Of a stretch of 64,000 bases of DNA, positions 1-10,023 are shown piece after piece; positions within the stretch are counted from its first letter, which is position 1; the number at the start of each line of letters is the position of its first letter. The position numbers and the translations under genes were made by a program. The notes under the pieces were generated by a model. The model saw only the letters and a program-made list of their open reading frames with translations. It had not been told where the DNA came from and made no database searches. The DNA is from Frankiales bacterium (GTDB lineage: Bacteria; Actinomycetota; Actinomycetes; Mycobacteriales; SCTD01): positions 1 through 64,000 of the forward strand of contig JAODNA010000064.1 in the NCBI GenBank assembly GCA_025465135.1. The letters run 5' to 3'.

Positions 1-278
1 GTCCAGGACTTTGTGTACTTCTGGGACTCGTGAGGTGGCTGTCCGCTAGGACGCCGTAGCAGGACAGTTGCTGGATCACAGATGCGCCTCCTACGGGCGC
101 ACCGGCGAATCCAACGACAGGCACCAGACCCCGGGCTGCCGGACATCGTCCCCCCGGCCCTTTCGCCGCAAGGCGGAGGAAGCAGCCCGGGGTTCGCCTT
201 GTCCGAGCGTCGTAGCGGCCAGGCACGGGCCCAGGCATCACCTCTTGCCGTTTCAGACCGCGCGCGGTAGGCAAGGCC

Positions 279-1118
279 ATGGGCGGGTGCGAGCTCGCGA
301 TGCGCAGGCGCATCCGGGTGGGAGACGCCGACATCGACGCCCTGACCCTGAACGACTCCGTCGTGGCGATCTGCGAGCTCGCACGCGGCAGCACGACTCG
401 TGCGTTCGTGGTCACACCGAACATTCATCACATCCTGGAGCTGCGCGGCTCGGAGCCCTTCCGCGACGCCTACCGCGACGCCGCCCTGGTCCTGCCGGAC
501 GGCTTCCCCGTCGCGCTCGCCATGCGCGCACTGGGTGCCCGCAACCAATCGCGCGTCGCTGGAGCAGATCTGGTGCCTGCGCTCTGCCGCGCCGCCGCCA
601 CGGAGGGCCTGACGGTGGGATTCCTCGGGGGGCAGCCGGGGGCCGCGGCTCGTGCGGCCGCCCGGAGCACGGCGGAGCACCCCACACTCCAGGTCGTCCT
701 GGTGGAGGAAGCCGCCATGGGCTTCGACAGCACACCGCAGACACGAGAGCCGGTTCTCGTCCACGTAGTCAGGAAGGATCCGGACATCTTGTTCGTCGGG
801 CTCGGGGCGCCGAAGCAGGAGCTGTTCGTGGCCGCCAACCGCCATCACCTGGGAACCGGCGTCGCCGTGTGCGTCGGGGCAGGGATCGACTTCGCAGCCG
901 GCGTCGCCCGCCGCTCGCCCGGGTTCTTGCAGAAGGTGGGTCTGGAGTGGGCGTGGCGTCTCGTGAACGAGCCCCGACGCCTTGCGAAGCGCTATGCCAA
1001 AGCGGCGCCCGTGTTCGTCTGGCTCGTTACTCCTTCGATCCTCCGCCGGATCCGGCGCCCCGCCCCAGGCCGTAGTGCAGCGTCAGGAAGCGGACGGGGT
1101 TCCGGAGCAGGTTCTTGA
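279..1118 (+). CDS. WecG/TagA/CpsF family glycosyltransferase
   Basis: Translation has TPNIHH, LPDGFPVALAMR, GFLGGQPG and DILFVGLGAPKQELF, typical of the WecG/TagA/CpsF family. Confidence 0.9.
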   Translation: MGGCELAMRRRIRVGDADIDALTLNDSVVAICELARGSTTRAFVVTPNIHHILELRGSEPFRDAYRDAALVLPDGFPVALAMRALGARNQSRVAGADLVPALCRAAATEGLTVGFLGGQPGAAARAAARSTAEHPTLQVVLVEEAAMGFDSTPQTREPVLVHVVRKDPDILFVGLGAPKQELFVAANRHHLGTGVAVCVGAGIDFAAGVARRSPGFLQKVGLEWAWRLVNEPRRLAKRYAKAAPVFVWLVTPSILRRIRRPAPGRSAASGSGRGSGAGS

Positions 1119-1932
1119 GCTTGGCGGCCTGGTGGTCGCGCATCGCGCGTCGCAGGACGTCGGGGTGTGGCCCCCGTCCGGCCGTCGCATACCCCTGGAC
1201 CAGCGCCAGCGCGCCGAGCACGACGGGCTTCCGGACGAGGAAGCGCAGCACCCGCAGGGCGAAGTAGGCCGGGTGGTACCCCACCCACCTGGAGATGGCA
1301 CCGTTCCGACGACGCCCGGCGAGCAGGCCCTCACTCGAGCCGGTGCGACGCGACGTCACTGCCACGGCTGTCGGCATGACCCGGACCTCGAGCCCGGAGA
1401 GGCGCAGGGCTACCTCGTCCAGGACGTCCCAGCCCAGTGCGACCGGCAGCTGACGGACGATCCGGTAGGCAGCCGGGGTGTAGGCCTTGAGCCCGCCGAG
1501 CACGTACGTCACCTGCTCCAGCTCTCCCAAGCCCGCAAGAACTCCGCCGCACACCCCGACCTCGGGCGGGGTCTCGCGCAGCTCTTCGAGGTACGTCGGC
1601 AGCAGCCGCAGATCCGCATCGCACTTCATGACGCGTTCCGGGGTCGCGATGCTGCGCAGGCCCTCGTCGGCTCCGTGCAGGAAGGCGGCGAACTCGGAGG
1701 CGCCGGTCAGCCCCCCCTCGTTCTGCCTGGACAGCACCCGGACTGGAAACCCCGGGTCGAGAGCGGCCGCGATCTCCGCGGTTCCGTCCGTACTCCCGTC
1801 ATCGACGATGACCCAGAGACCGATCAGCTGACGTGTCTGCGCCGCCAACGACGCGGCGAGACCCGGGAGCCGGGCCGCTTCGTTGCGTGCCGGCGTGACA
1901 ACGAGCCAGGTCATCCCGTCGCGTCCGTCCAT
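1027..1932 (-). CDS. glycosyltransferase family 2
   Basis: VVTPARNEAARLPGLAASL...VIVDDGSTDGTAEIA GT-A motif; internal ATG (MDGRDGMTW) preferred as start. Confidence 0.85.
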   Translation of the reverse strand: MDGRDGMTWLVVTPARNEAARLPGLAASLAAQTRQLIGLWVIVDDGSTDGTAEIAAALDPGFPVRVLSRQNEGGLTGASEFAAFLHGADEGLRSIATPERVMKCDADLRLLPTYLEELRETPPEVGVCGGVLAGLGELEQVTYVLGGLKAYTPAAYRIVRQLPVALGWDVLDEVALRLSGLEVRVMPTAVAVTSRRTGSSEGLLAGRRRNGAISRWVGYHPAYFALRVLRFLVRKPVVLGALALVQGYATAGRGPHPDVLRRAMRDHQAAKLKNLLRNPVRFLTLHYGLGRGAGSGGGSKE

Positions 1933-1990
1933 GATCGAGGCACGGCGGTAGCGTAAAACCTGACCGAACGGCTGCGCGGACGGAGCGAGC

Positions 1991-3142
1991 GTGCCACCAC
2001 GCACACGAGTCCTTGCAGTTCTGACTTTTCAACCGTGGCCGGTCCGGTCGGGAATCACCAGGCGGTTGTCCGAGCTCGTTGCCGCTCTACAGGCCACGAC
2101 GGAGCTGACCGTCGTCATCGCCGCGGAATCCGATGCACCGCTCACCGCGCCGCCGGGCATCCGGGTCACGCGTGTGACGCGCAGTCGGAGCAAGTCCGCC
2201 ACGGTGCTGGAGCTGATGCGCGGCGTCCCGGCAGGACGCACGATCACGGCGGCCTTCTACCGCCGTCGCAACGCACGACGCGTCATCGACGAGATGGTCG
2301 AGCTGCACGCCCCAGACGTCGTGTTCACGCATGGCCTGGGCGGGGCCGCTCTCTGTGCCGGGTTGGCGCCGGTGTCGCGGACCATCCTGGACGCGGACAC
2401 CGTGGATCCCGACACGTACCGGAGACTCGCTGCTGACACTCCTGGGTGGCGAAGCTGGCAGTGGGCCCTCGACGTCCGCCTCGTCGCACGCTGGCACAGA
2501 CGGCATCTGCCGGGCTATGGCGGCGTTACCGTGGTCTCCGCGAACGACGTTGAGCTGTACGCGGCCCTGAGCCCCGAAGCCAACGTCGTGCTCGTCCCCA
2601 ACGGAGTCCGTACGCCGTCGAAGGTCCGCCCCGATCCCGGTGGCTCGCAGCTGCTGTTCCTCGGCGACCTGACCTACGCACCGAACAACGTAGGTGTGGG
2701 CTGGTTTATCGACCAGGTCCTTCCCCAGCTACCTGGGTGTGTGCTCCGCGTCGTGGGTGAAGGTGCGTACTTCGCCCACACTCGCGTCCAGCACGCCGGC
2801 TTTGTCGCGGACCTCGCCGACGAGTGGGCGACGGCGACGCTCATGGTGGTGCCGATCCGCGCCGGGGGAGGAACGCGGCTGAAGGTTCTCGAGGCGTTCG
2901 CACATGGCGTTCCTGTGGTCTCGACGGCAGTGGGAGTCGAAGGAATAGGGGCTCTGCCCGGCGTGCACTACGCCTGCGCGGAGACGCCCACTGAGTTCAT
3001 TGCCGAGATCGATGCGCTGCTCACCGATGTCGCGGGCCGGCAGCGGATGGCAATGCACGCGCGACAAGTCGCGGAGGCCTTCGAGTGGGCAGCGTGCACG
3101 GCGCCCCTGCTCGAGCTGGTGCACCGGGTTGCGCCTCGATGA
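1991..3142 (+). CDS. glycosyltransferase family 4 (GT-B)
   Basis: C-terminal GGGTRLKVLEAFAHGVPVVSTAVGVEG, GT4 signature. Confidence 0.88.
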   Translation: MPPRTRVLAVLTFQPWPVRSGITRRLSELVAALQATTELTVVIAAESDAPLTAPPGIRVTRVTRSRSKSATVLELMRGVPAGRTITAAFYRRRNARRVIDEMVELHAPDVVFTHGLGGAALCAGLAPVSRTILDADTVDPDTYRRLAADTPGWRSWQWALDVRLVARWHRRHLPGYGGVTVVSANDVELYAALSPEANVVLVPNGVRTPSKVRPDPGGSQLLFLGDLTYAPNNVGVGWFIDQVLPQLPGCVLRVVGEGAYFAHTRVQHAGFVADLADEWATATLMVVPIRAGGGTRLKVLEAFAHGVPVVSTAVGVEGIGALPGVHYACAETPTEFIAEIDALLTDVAGRQRMAMHARQVAEAFEWAACTAPLLELVHRVAPR

Positions 3143-4263
3143 GGGAGGTCGTGTTCGTCACGAGCGAGGTAGACCCGGCACCCACATCCGGCGGCTCGAT
3201 TCGCACGCTGAACCTGGTCACCGCCCTCGCGAGAAGGGCCAGGACGCACCTCGTGGTCGTCGGCCACCAACCCGATGTGGCAGAGCTGCGCCGTGTCACC
3301 AAGGCCGTCTCGGTCCAGACGTATCCCGCCTCGACCGGGCTCGCGACTCGCGTCCGTGCATACGCGAGGGGGTGGCCGCTCTCGACCTCCCGGTGGTGGT
3401 CACCGGACGCCGCGTCCTTCGTGCGCGCGCGACAGGCCGAGGGCGCCCTGTGCGTGATCGACCACGTCTACCTGGACCCGTACCGCCCCCCTGTCGGTCC
3501 CTATGTCCTGTCCCTCCACAACGTCGAGTACGACGTGCAGCGCGAGCTGCCACGCCCACAGCAGATGCTCAGAGGCGCGGAGCGCCAGATCGATCTGCAG
3601 CTGTTGCGGCGGCTTGAACGGCGCGCGGTGGGCCGGGAGGACTCCCGGGTGGTCACGGTGTCGCGTCTCGACCTCGAGAGCCTCGGAACCGACGGATCCG
3701 TTGTGCCGAACGGGACCGCCGTCCCGGATAGGGTGCCGCCGCTCCCTGAGGGCGGGCGCATCACGTACATCGGAAGCATGTCCTGGCCGCCCAACCGACT
3801 CGCGGTCGAGTGGTGGCTGGCGAACATCGCGCCGCAGCTCCCGGGCGACCTCCCCCGACTCACCGTGGTCGGTCGTGGAGGCGCCGCCGCTTTCCGCGAT
3901 GAGCCCCGGCTGGACGTGCTGGACGAAGTGCCGTCGGTAAGCGAGGTCCTTGCACAGTCGAGCATTGTTGCCATCCCGCTGCAGCACGGCGGGGGCACCC
4001 GCCTCAAGGTCCTTGAGGCAATGGCCTTCGGTCGTCCCGTTGTGTCGACGCGCAAGGGGGTCGAGGGCTTGCCGGTGGAGGACGGGCTACACGCACTGCT
4101 CGCCGACGAGCCGACCGAGTTCGCGGCTGCCGTCACCCGCGCGTGGACGGACCGTGCCCTCGCGCTGCAGCTGTCGGCGGCGGGTCGCCGACTGGCTGCC
4201 GGCTTCGACTGGACCGAAATCGCCGATGATTTCGCCGAGCTCGTGCTCGGAGCAGAGCCGTGA
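3139..4263 (+). CDS. glycosyltransferase family 4 (GT-B)
   Basis: MREVVFVTSEVDPAPTSGGSIRTLNL N-terminus and GGGTRLKVLEAMAFGRPVVSTRKGVEG; start moved to the internal ATG at 3139. Confidence 0.88.
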   Translation: MREVVFVTSEVDPAPTSGGSIRTLNLVTALARRARTHLVVVGHQPDVAELRRVTKAVSVQTYPASTGLATRVRAYARGWPLSTSRWWSPDAASFVRARQAEGALCVIDHVYLDPYRPPVGPYVLSLHNVEYDVQRELPRPQQMLRGAERQIDLQLLRRLERRAVGREDSRVVTVSRLDLESLGTDGSVVPNGTAVPDRVPPLPEGGRITYIGSMSWPPNRLAVEWWLANIAPQLPGDLPRLTVVGRGGAAAFRDEPRLDVLDEVPSVSEVLAQSSIVAIPLQHGGGTRLKVLEAMAFGRPVVSTRKGVEGLPVEDGLHALLADEPTEFAAAVTRAWTDRALALQLSAAGRRLAAGFDWTEIADDFAELVLGAEP

Positions 4264-5156
4264 CGATCCTCGCTCGGGTAGGTGTCGTCATCGTGACGCA
4301 CAACTCGTCAGGCACCGTGGTCCAGACCGTTCAGCATCTGCCCGTGGGGGATCTGGCCGGTGTCGTCGTCGTGGACAATGCGTCCACGGACGGCACCGCT
4401 GACGCCGTCGAACAGCTTGCTCTCCCTGGCGTGCGCGTGCACCGTCAGGCCAACGTCGGTTTCGGGGGAGGGTGCAACACGGGCGCGCGGTTGCTGACGA
4501 ATGCCGCTGCTCTGCTCTTCCTCAACCCGGACGCGACCATCGAGGCGGCGCCCTTGGCGGCACTAGCGGCGTACCTGGACGAGGTGCCGAGCTGTGCCGC
4601 TGTCGGACCGCGGCTCTACTCCAGCGGGACGCCGATCTCCTCGGCCGGGCGGCTGGCCCGGACCCGGGATGAGCTGCGCTTCGTGCTCCCCCGGCGGGTG
4701 GCGTTGCGGATCCCTGACCGGCGCCTCGCCCCCGACTACGACCAAACCGGCCCGGTCGGCGTCATCGAAGGCGCCTGCATGCTGTTCGACGCGAAGGCGT
4801 TCCATGCGGCAGGGGGCTTCGACGATCGCTACTTCCTGTTCTTCGAGGAGCACGACCTCGCCCGCCGCCTGGCACGCCGCGGCGGTGAGGTCCATCTGCT
4901 CGCGACCGCGCGAGCAGATCACGTCGTCGGCGTATCACGGGGTGCCCTACGCCTGGCGGGTTCCGCGCACTACTTCGCGAGCTGCGTCCGCTACCTCCGG
5001 CAATACCGTGGTACGGCGCGCGCCGCCGTGTTCACGGCCGTGGCGCTCAGCTGGTGGTCGCTGTCGCCACGGCTGGGCAAGATGCCCGCCGACGATGCGC
5101 AGCTGCTCCGGCGATCTCTTGTCACCGCATGGCGGGCCCGAGGGGCGCGACGGTGA
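4260..5156 (+). CDS. glycosyltransferase family 2 (rhamnosyltransferase-like)
   Basis: VGVVIVTHNSSGTVVQTV...VVVVDNASTDGTADAVEQL; FLNPDA motif; overlaps upstream stop by 4 nt. Confidence 0.88.
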   Translation: MTILARVGVVIVTHNSSGTVVQTVQHLPVGDLAGVVVVDNASTDGTADAVEQLALPGVRVHRQANVGFGGGCNTGARLLTNAAALLFLNPDATIEAAPLAALAAYLDEVPSCAAVGPRLYSSGTPISSAGRLARTRDELRFVLPRRVALRIPDRRLAPDYDQTGPVGVIEGACMLFDAKAFHAAGGFDDRYFLFFEEHDLARRLARRGGEVHLLATARADHVVGVSRGALRLAGSAHYFASCVRYLRQYRGTARAAVFTAVALSWWSLSPRLGKMPADDAQLLRRSLVTAWRARGARR

Positions 5157-5704
5157 ACCGTGTTCGCCGAGTCCTCCACCTGGTCCGGGGGCGCATCGCG
5201 TTCCTGGGCCACGGCGCGACGCTCGGGGCCTACCCCAACCTGCAGGGACGTCGGCCGCTCATCGCCAACCGAGGAGCGATGACGATCGGCAGCCACGCGC
5301 TCTTCGTCGGGAGGCAGCACCGGACCTCGTTGAGCACGTGGGCCGGGGCCCGGTTGTCGATCGGGGATCGCGTGCTCATCAACCAAGGCGTCACGATCCA
5401 CGCCAGTCGCAGCATCACCATCGGCGACCACGTGATGATCGGGGATCTGGCCGCGATCTACGACACGGACTTCCATGAAACACAGCCAGGTGCCGGCGTC
5501 CGGGTGGCTGCCGTGCAGGTAGGCGACAACGTCTGGATCGGACGGGGCGCCACTATCCTGCCCGGCGTGACCATCGGTCCAAATGCCGTTGTGGCAGCGG
5601 GCGCCGTAGTCACTCGAGACGTCGACGAACGGACGCTTGTCGCCGGGAACCCGGCGCGGGCCGTGCGGACGTTCGACGTCCCCGACGGATACCGCCGTCA
5701 GTGA
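5129..5704 (+). CDS. hexapeptide-repeat (LbetaH) acyltransferase
   Basis: Repeated hexapeptide motifs (MTIGSHALFVG..., ITIGDHVMIGDLAAI, VWIGRGATILPGVTIGPNAVVAAGAVVTRDV); exact start uncertain. Confidence 0.85.
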   Translation: MAGPRGATVNRVRRVLHLVRGRIAFLGHGATLGAYPNLQGRRPLIANRGAMTIGSHALFVGRQHRTSLSTWAGARLSIGDRVLINQGVTIHASRSITIGDHVMIGDLAAIYDTDFHETQPGAGVRVAAVQVGDNVWIGRGATILPGVTIGPNAVVAAGAVVTRDVDERTLVAGNPARAVRTFDVPDGYRRQ

Positions 5705-6729
5705 CCCATCCACCGGTTCTCTTCACGACCAACTACCCGATGCATGAGGCGCGACGGCTGTGGCGGCAAGGGCGCTACCCCGGCTACCACCTGTTCGGCA
5801 CGGCGCAGCTGGAGGCTGACGGCTGGCCCGTCGAGGACCTTCCCGAGTTCCGCGGAGGTGCCACCCGGTTTGGGCGAGCCGTCAGCGGCCGACTGGGCGC
5901 CGGCAAGGCGCAGTCGTCGATCGTGCGACGCGCCACCGACGATCACATCGCCTACGCCGCAGACCCCGTCTCCTACGCGTCGCTGGCGATTCTTCGCTCG
6001 GTCGGGCTGTGGCGGAAACCCATCGTCGCCGTCGTCCATCCGAGCGTCGCGGACAACCGAGTCTTGAGGCGTGCGCTACGCGCTTACGACGTCGTGATCG
6101 CCCTGAGCAAGCGCATCCACACTGAGCTCATTCACGACGTCGGCCGCGATCCGACTCGGACGCTGTGGGCTCCGCCCGGTCCGGATCTCTCGTTCCCCCT
6201 GTACGAGCCGCTTGGTTCCGAGTTCGTCGTCTCTTCCGGGAAGACTTACCGGGACCAGCCCACCCTCCTCACCGCTCTCTCACGGGTGCAACTGGCTGCG
6301 CGTGTCCACACCTTGGCGGGTGAGTTTCCTGCGATCGAAGAGTCGGCAACAGTCGTCGCCGGCGCTCCGTATGACGTGGTTCTGGATCATCTCAGACGCG
6401 CTTCGGCCGTGGCCATTCCTCTTGCACGGACGACGGGCACATATGGCATCACTGAGCTGAACGACGCGCTGGCACTCGGGAAGCCGATTGTGCAGACAAG
6501 GAGTAGTTACCTGGATGTCGACCTCGAGGCCGTCGGTTGCGGTTGGACGGTGGATGCGGGCGATGTCAGCGGTTGGGAACGGGCGCTCATCGAGATCCAG
6601 AACGATGCCGGTGGCGCCGCGGAGCGCGGGAGGCTAGGGCGGATCTTCGCCGAGGAGCACTGGAACTGGACCCACTTCGCCGAGGTCGTGTTACAGGCAA
6701 TGTCGATCGCCGAGGGAGGCGGCGGCTGA
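5701..6729 (+). CDS. glycosyltransferase (GT4-like)
   Basis: GT-B-like C-terminus (SAVAIPLARTTGTYGITELNDALALGKPIVQTR); 4-nt overlap with upstream gene. Confidence 0.7.
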   Translation: MTHPPVLFTTNYPMHEARRLWRQGRYPGYHLFGTAQLEADGWPVEDLPEFRGGATRFGRAVSGRLGAGKAQSSIVRRATDDHIAYAADPVSYASLAILRSVGLWRKPIVAVVHPSVADNRVLRRALRAYDVVIALSKRIHTELIHDVGRDPTRTLWAPPGPDLSFPLYEPLGSEFVVSSGKTYRDQPTLLTALSRVQLAARVHTLAGEFPAIEESATVVAGAPYDVVLDHLRRASAVAIPLARTTGTYGITELNDALALGKPIVQTRSSYLDVDLEAVGCGWTVDAGDVSGWERALIEIQNDAGGAAERGRLGRIFAEEHWNWTHFAEVVLQAMSIAEGGGG

Positions 6730-6741
6730 CGCGGCGAGCAT

Positions 6742-7713
6742 GTGCCGTCGTCAGCCCCGCGTCTCTACCGCTCCGCTCGTAAGGTCCACCGTAGGCTGGC
6801 GCATGGCCTAGCCCATTGTGGCCAGATGCTGGAAGGGGCAAACCCCTTGTATGAGCGGCTTGTCGCGAAGGCACGTTGGTCCTCGCAGGCCCTGGCGGAG
6901 GCAGCCCTGCTTATCCCGCGGCTAAACCGGCCGACGCCGACACCGGACGTGATCGTCAGTCTTACGAGCTTCCCCGGCCGGATTGAGAGCGCATGGGTCG
7001 CCGCCGCGTCGTTGCTGCGACAAAGCGTTGCCCCTCAGCAGGTCGTCCTTGTCCTCGCGGAAGAAGAGTTTCCTGGCCAGCGACTTCCGCAGTCCTTGAC
7101 ACGACTCACCGGTCTCACTCCACTGTGGGTCCCGACAAACAACCGCAGCTACAAAAAGCTTTTGCCCGTACGCCAGCAATGGCCGCGAGCGGTAGTCGTC
7201 ACAGCGGACGACGATGTGCGATATCCGAGATACTGGCTAGCCGAGCTTCTCCAGGGTCACGATCGACAGCCTGACGCGATCATCGGGCACCGCGGCAGCG
7301 AGATGGTGCCTACCGCGAAGGGATTCGCGCCTTACGAAACGTGGCCGCTCGCCTCGCCGGGCACGCCCCCTCATCGTGTTTTCCTGAAGGGCAACGGCGG
7401 GATCCTTTATCCACCCGGGTCACTTCCAGAAGTTGCCTTCGACGTAGCACTCGCGGAACAACTGTGCCCAACCGCTGACGATGTCTGGTTTCGCGCGACA
7501 TCTCTTCTGGCTGGTACGCCTGTACGCCGGATACGCGGCGGTGTCTTTGACCCTCCAACTTCAAGGTTCTCTCAAGACGTGGCCCTGCACCACGCGAATC
7601 TCGCGGGTGGGGCTAACGACACCCAACTCAGTCAGGTGTTGTCACACTTCGGTCTGTGGGAGCTGTGGCGCACCATCGATCGCCGTCACGCATCCGCTCG
7701 ACCTCCCGTTTGA
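6742..7713 (+). CDS. glycosyltransferase-like protein of polysaccharide clusters
   Basis: VIVSLTSFPGRIESAWVAAASLLRQS...VVVTADDDVRYP, GT-A-like with DDD. Confidence 0.7.
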   Translation: MPSSAPRLYRSARKVHRRLAHGLAHCGQMLEGANPLYERLVAKARWSSQALAEAALLIPRLNRPTPTPDVIVSLTSFPGRIESAWVAAASLLRQSVAPQQVVLVLAEEEFPGQRLPQSLTRLTGLTPLWVPTNNRSYKKLLPVRQQWPRAVVVTADDDVRYPRYWLAELLQGHDRQPDAIIGHRGSEMVPTAKGFAPYETWPLASPGTPPHRVFLKGNGGILYPPGSLPEVAFDVALAEQLCPTADDVWFRATSLLAGTPVRRIRGGVFDPPTSRFSQDVALHHANLAGGANDTQLSQVLSHFGLWELWRTIDRRHASARPPV

Positions 7714-7737
7714 GCTCTTCCGGGAGCAGCACCCAGC

Positions 7738-9192
7738 TCAAGCGACCTGCGTCAAGGGGACCCGAAACGGAGCGAGCCTTGGTGGCAGCCGCGGGCGCTG
7801 CAGGAGTGCGAGGGCGCAACTCATGCCGAGAATCGTCGGGCGATGGGTCAAGGACGTCTGCAGGATGGCGGAAGCCGCGAAGACGAACATCGCTAGACCG
7901 GCGGCGAGCCTCCTCGTGCTGTCCGTCTGCGTGCGGTCGACACGCACCACATCGTGGACCGCTCGCGCGATACTGGCACCCAAGAGCAGAATTGCGACGA
8001 TACCGAGCAGACCGACCTGGAGCCAGATCCCGAGATACGTGTTGTGGATGAAGAGCCGCTCCGTGAAGATGATGCGCGGCGGGCTTGATAGATAGACGGG
8101 TCGCCGAGCTCCGTAGGGCTGCCCCAATCCAACGCCCACAACCGGAGATCGCCTTATCGCCGCCGACGCCGCCCGATCCTCATCCTGCCGATCGGTGTAG
8201 CTCCGCTCTGACAGGACCGAGCTGTCGACGGTGCTGGCGGCACGATCGAGAGCAGCCTGCGGCGTTCGGCCGAGAAGGCCGGAGCTGGCGGCGACGGTGA
8301 GGATGGATCCCGCGACCACCAGCGACAATCCGGCGCGCAATCCGCGACCTCTAACCCGCGGTCCGGGCCTCAAGAGCAGCAGCAAGACCAGGCCGAGGAT
8401 GAGGGGTATCCAGGTGCTGCGGTTGAAGCTCAGGCCGATCGGAAGCAGGTACAGGCTCAGTTGCGCGACGCTTCTGCGGGTGACCCGGCTCGAAGCCATT
8501 TGCCCAACTAGAAGGAGCACTCCCACGACGAGAAGCGAGAGTAGGGACGTCCGGATGCGTTGGGCCGAAACGGCTGTGTCGAGCGTTTCCACCGTTGATG
8601 CCCGCTGGGCGCCGAGCGGGAACCCGGTCGACGCGGCGGCGAGCACAAGCAGGCTCCCAGCGGTGCACAACCGAAACAGCCAGCGCTCGAGGAAGTCCTG
8701 CTCCGTTGCCGAGGCGAAGAATGAGGTGAAGACCACCGGCAGGAGGTAGAACGCGTAAGCCTTGACGTATCCCAGCAAGTCCGCCGGGTTGGTCCCATGA
8801 ACCGCGCCAACGCAGATCGCGATGCCGACCGCGACGTAGAAGACAAGCCACGGCCCGGCGAACCCGGGCTTCGCGACACTGCCGCTCACGAGATAGAGCA
8901 ACCAAACTCCAACGAGCAAGAACGCGCCCACCTCAGCCAGGTCACTGCGGACGCCACCCACGGCGAACTGGCCGGCCCGGTCGGGAAGCACGGTGGCTCC
9001 GACGATGAGGAGAACTATCAGTGCTGGTCTCGGGCGGTAGATCGCGAGTGCCAGCGCCAGACCGCCGGCGAGGGCGTATACGAGCATGGTCGACCCGGCG
9101 ACGGCCCGCGCGGCCGACTCCCACGCCAGCAGACCGAAAGCGGCCATGGCGACGCCGGCCTGCAGGTTCGGCCGTCGCAGGACGCTGTGCAC
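7738..9192 (-). CDS. O-antigen ligase/polymerase (Wzy/WaaL-like) membrane protein
   Basis: Multiple TM segments; periplasmic-loop-like SERSYTDRQDEDRAASAAIRRSPVVGVGLGQPYG followed by HNTYLGIWLQVGLLG. Confidence 0.8.
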   Translation of the reverse strand: MHSVLRRPNLQAGVAMAAFGLLAWESAARAVAGSTMLVYALAGGLALALAIYRPRPALIVLLIVGATVLPDRAGQFAVGGVRSDLAEVGAFLLVGVWLLYLVSGSVAKPGFAGPWLVFYVAVGIAICVGAVHGTNPADLLGYVKAYAFYLLPVVFTSFFASATEQDFLERWLFRLCTAGSLLVLAAASTGFPLGAQRASTVETLDTAVSAQRIRTSLLSLLVVGVLLLVGQMASSRVTRRSVAQLSLYLLPIGLSFNRSTWIPLILGLVLLLLLRPGPRVRGRGLRAGLSLVVAGSILTVAASSGLLGRTPQAALDRAASTVDSSVLSERSYTDRQDEDRAASAAIRRSPVVGVGLGQPYGARRPVYLSSPPRIIFTERLFIHNTYLGIWLQVGLLGIVAILLLGASIARAVHDVVRVDRTQTDSTRRLAAGLAMFVFAASAILQTSLTHRPTILGMSCALALLQRPRLPPRLAPFRVPLTQVA

Positions 9193-9257
9193 GCCTCGAT
9201 TATCCTCGGTGACCCGGTGGCCATACCCTCCGGGCTTGCCAAGCAGCAGGGCGGGCC

Positions 9258-10022
9258 ATGCGACTGCACGTCTTCTACCGGCTGTACCCCGCAGAGAGCG
9301 GAAAGCGGCGGCCGACCTTTCACACCAAGCCCTTGTGCCTCCAGAGCGCCTTCATGAGCCTTGAGCGCGTCCCGCAGTCGCGGCTCGTACTCCTCGTTGA
9401 CGCCGAGGATCTGACGGCCGACTTCACGGCCGTAATCCCGGACGGGACCGAGATCCAGTACCTCGGTGGGGTGGGCAACCGGGTCAGCTATCAACGCCAG
9501 CTCGATCGACTGCTCGAGATTCCGGCCGGGGACGTCGTGTTCCTCAGCGAGGACGACTACCTGTACAGGCCGGAGGCCTTCTCGACGTTGATGTCAGCGG
9601 TAGCGGACCTGCCGGACGTCGGCTACTTCGGCCTGTACGACCACCCCGACCGCTACACACGCCAGGACGATGCGCGGATCTATGCGCGCCGCCAGGTACG
9701 CCTCGGCGGCGGGGTCCACTGGAGGCTCGCGGAGTCGAGCTGCATGACGTTCGGAGCGTTGGCCGGCACGATCCACAGCGACGTTCGCGTACACCGTCGC
9801 TTCGTTCCGAGGGGCGGCTACCGACGCAACCCCGTGTCACGCATGCTGCACTACAACGACCGGCGTTTCTGGCGGCTGCTCCAGGGCATCGGCCCCTACC
9901 GGTGGAAGCGTCCCAAGCGACAGCTGGCGACGCCCATCCCCTCCCTCGCAACGCACATGGACATGGACTTCATGGCGCCCGGAGTCGACTGGGCGGAAGT
10001 CGCCGCCGTGGTCAGGGGCTAG
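9258..10022 (+). CDS. glycosyltransferase-like protein
   Basis: GDVVFLSEDDYLYRPEAFSTLMSAV resembles GT-A DXD context; located in GT cluster. Confidence 0.6.
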   Translation: MRLHVFYRLYPAESGKRRPTFHTKPLCLQSAFMSLERVPQSRLVLLVDAEDLTADFTAVIPDGTEIQYLGGVGNRVSYQRQLDRLLEIPAGDVVFLSEDDYLYRPEAFSTLMSAVADLPDVGYFGLYDHPDRYTRQDDARIYARRQVRLGGGVHWRLAESSCMTFGALAGTIHSDVRVHRRFVPRGGYRRNPVSRMLHYNDRRFWRLLQGIGPYRWKRPKRQLATPIPSLATHMDMDFMAPGVDWAEVAAVVRG

Positions 10023-10023
10023 C

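Noticed and set aside
1-33. VQDFVYFWDS* C-terminal fragment of an upstream gene
   Set aside because: Only 10 codons visible; too short to support a call.
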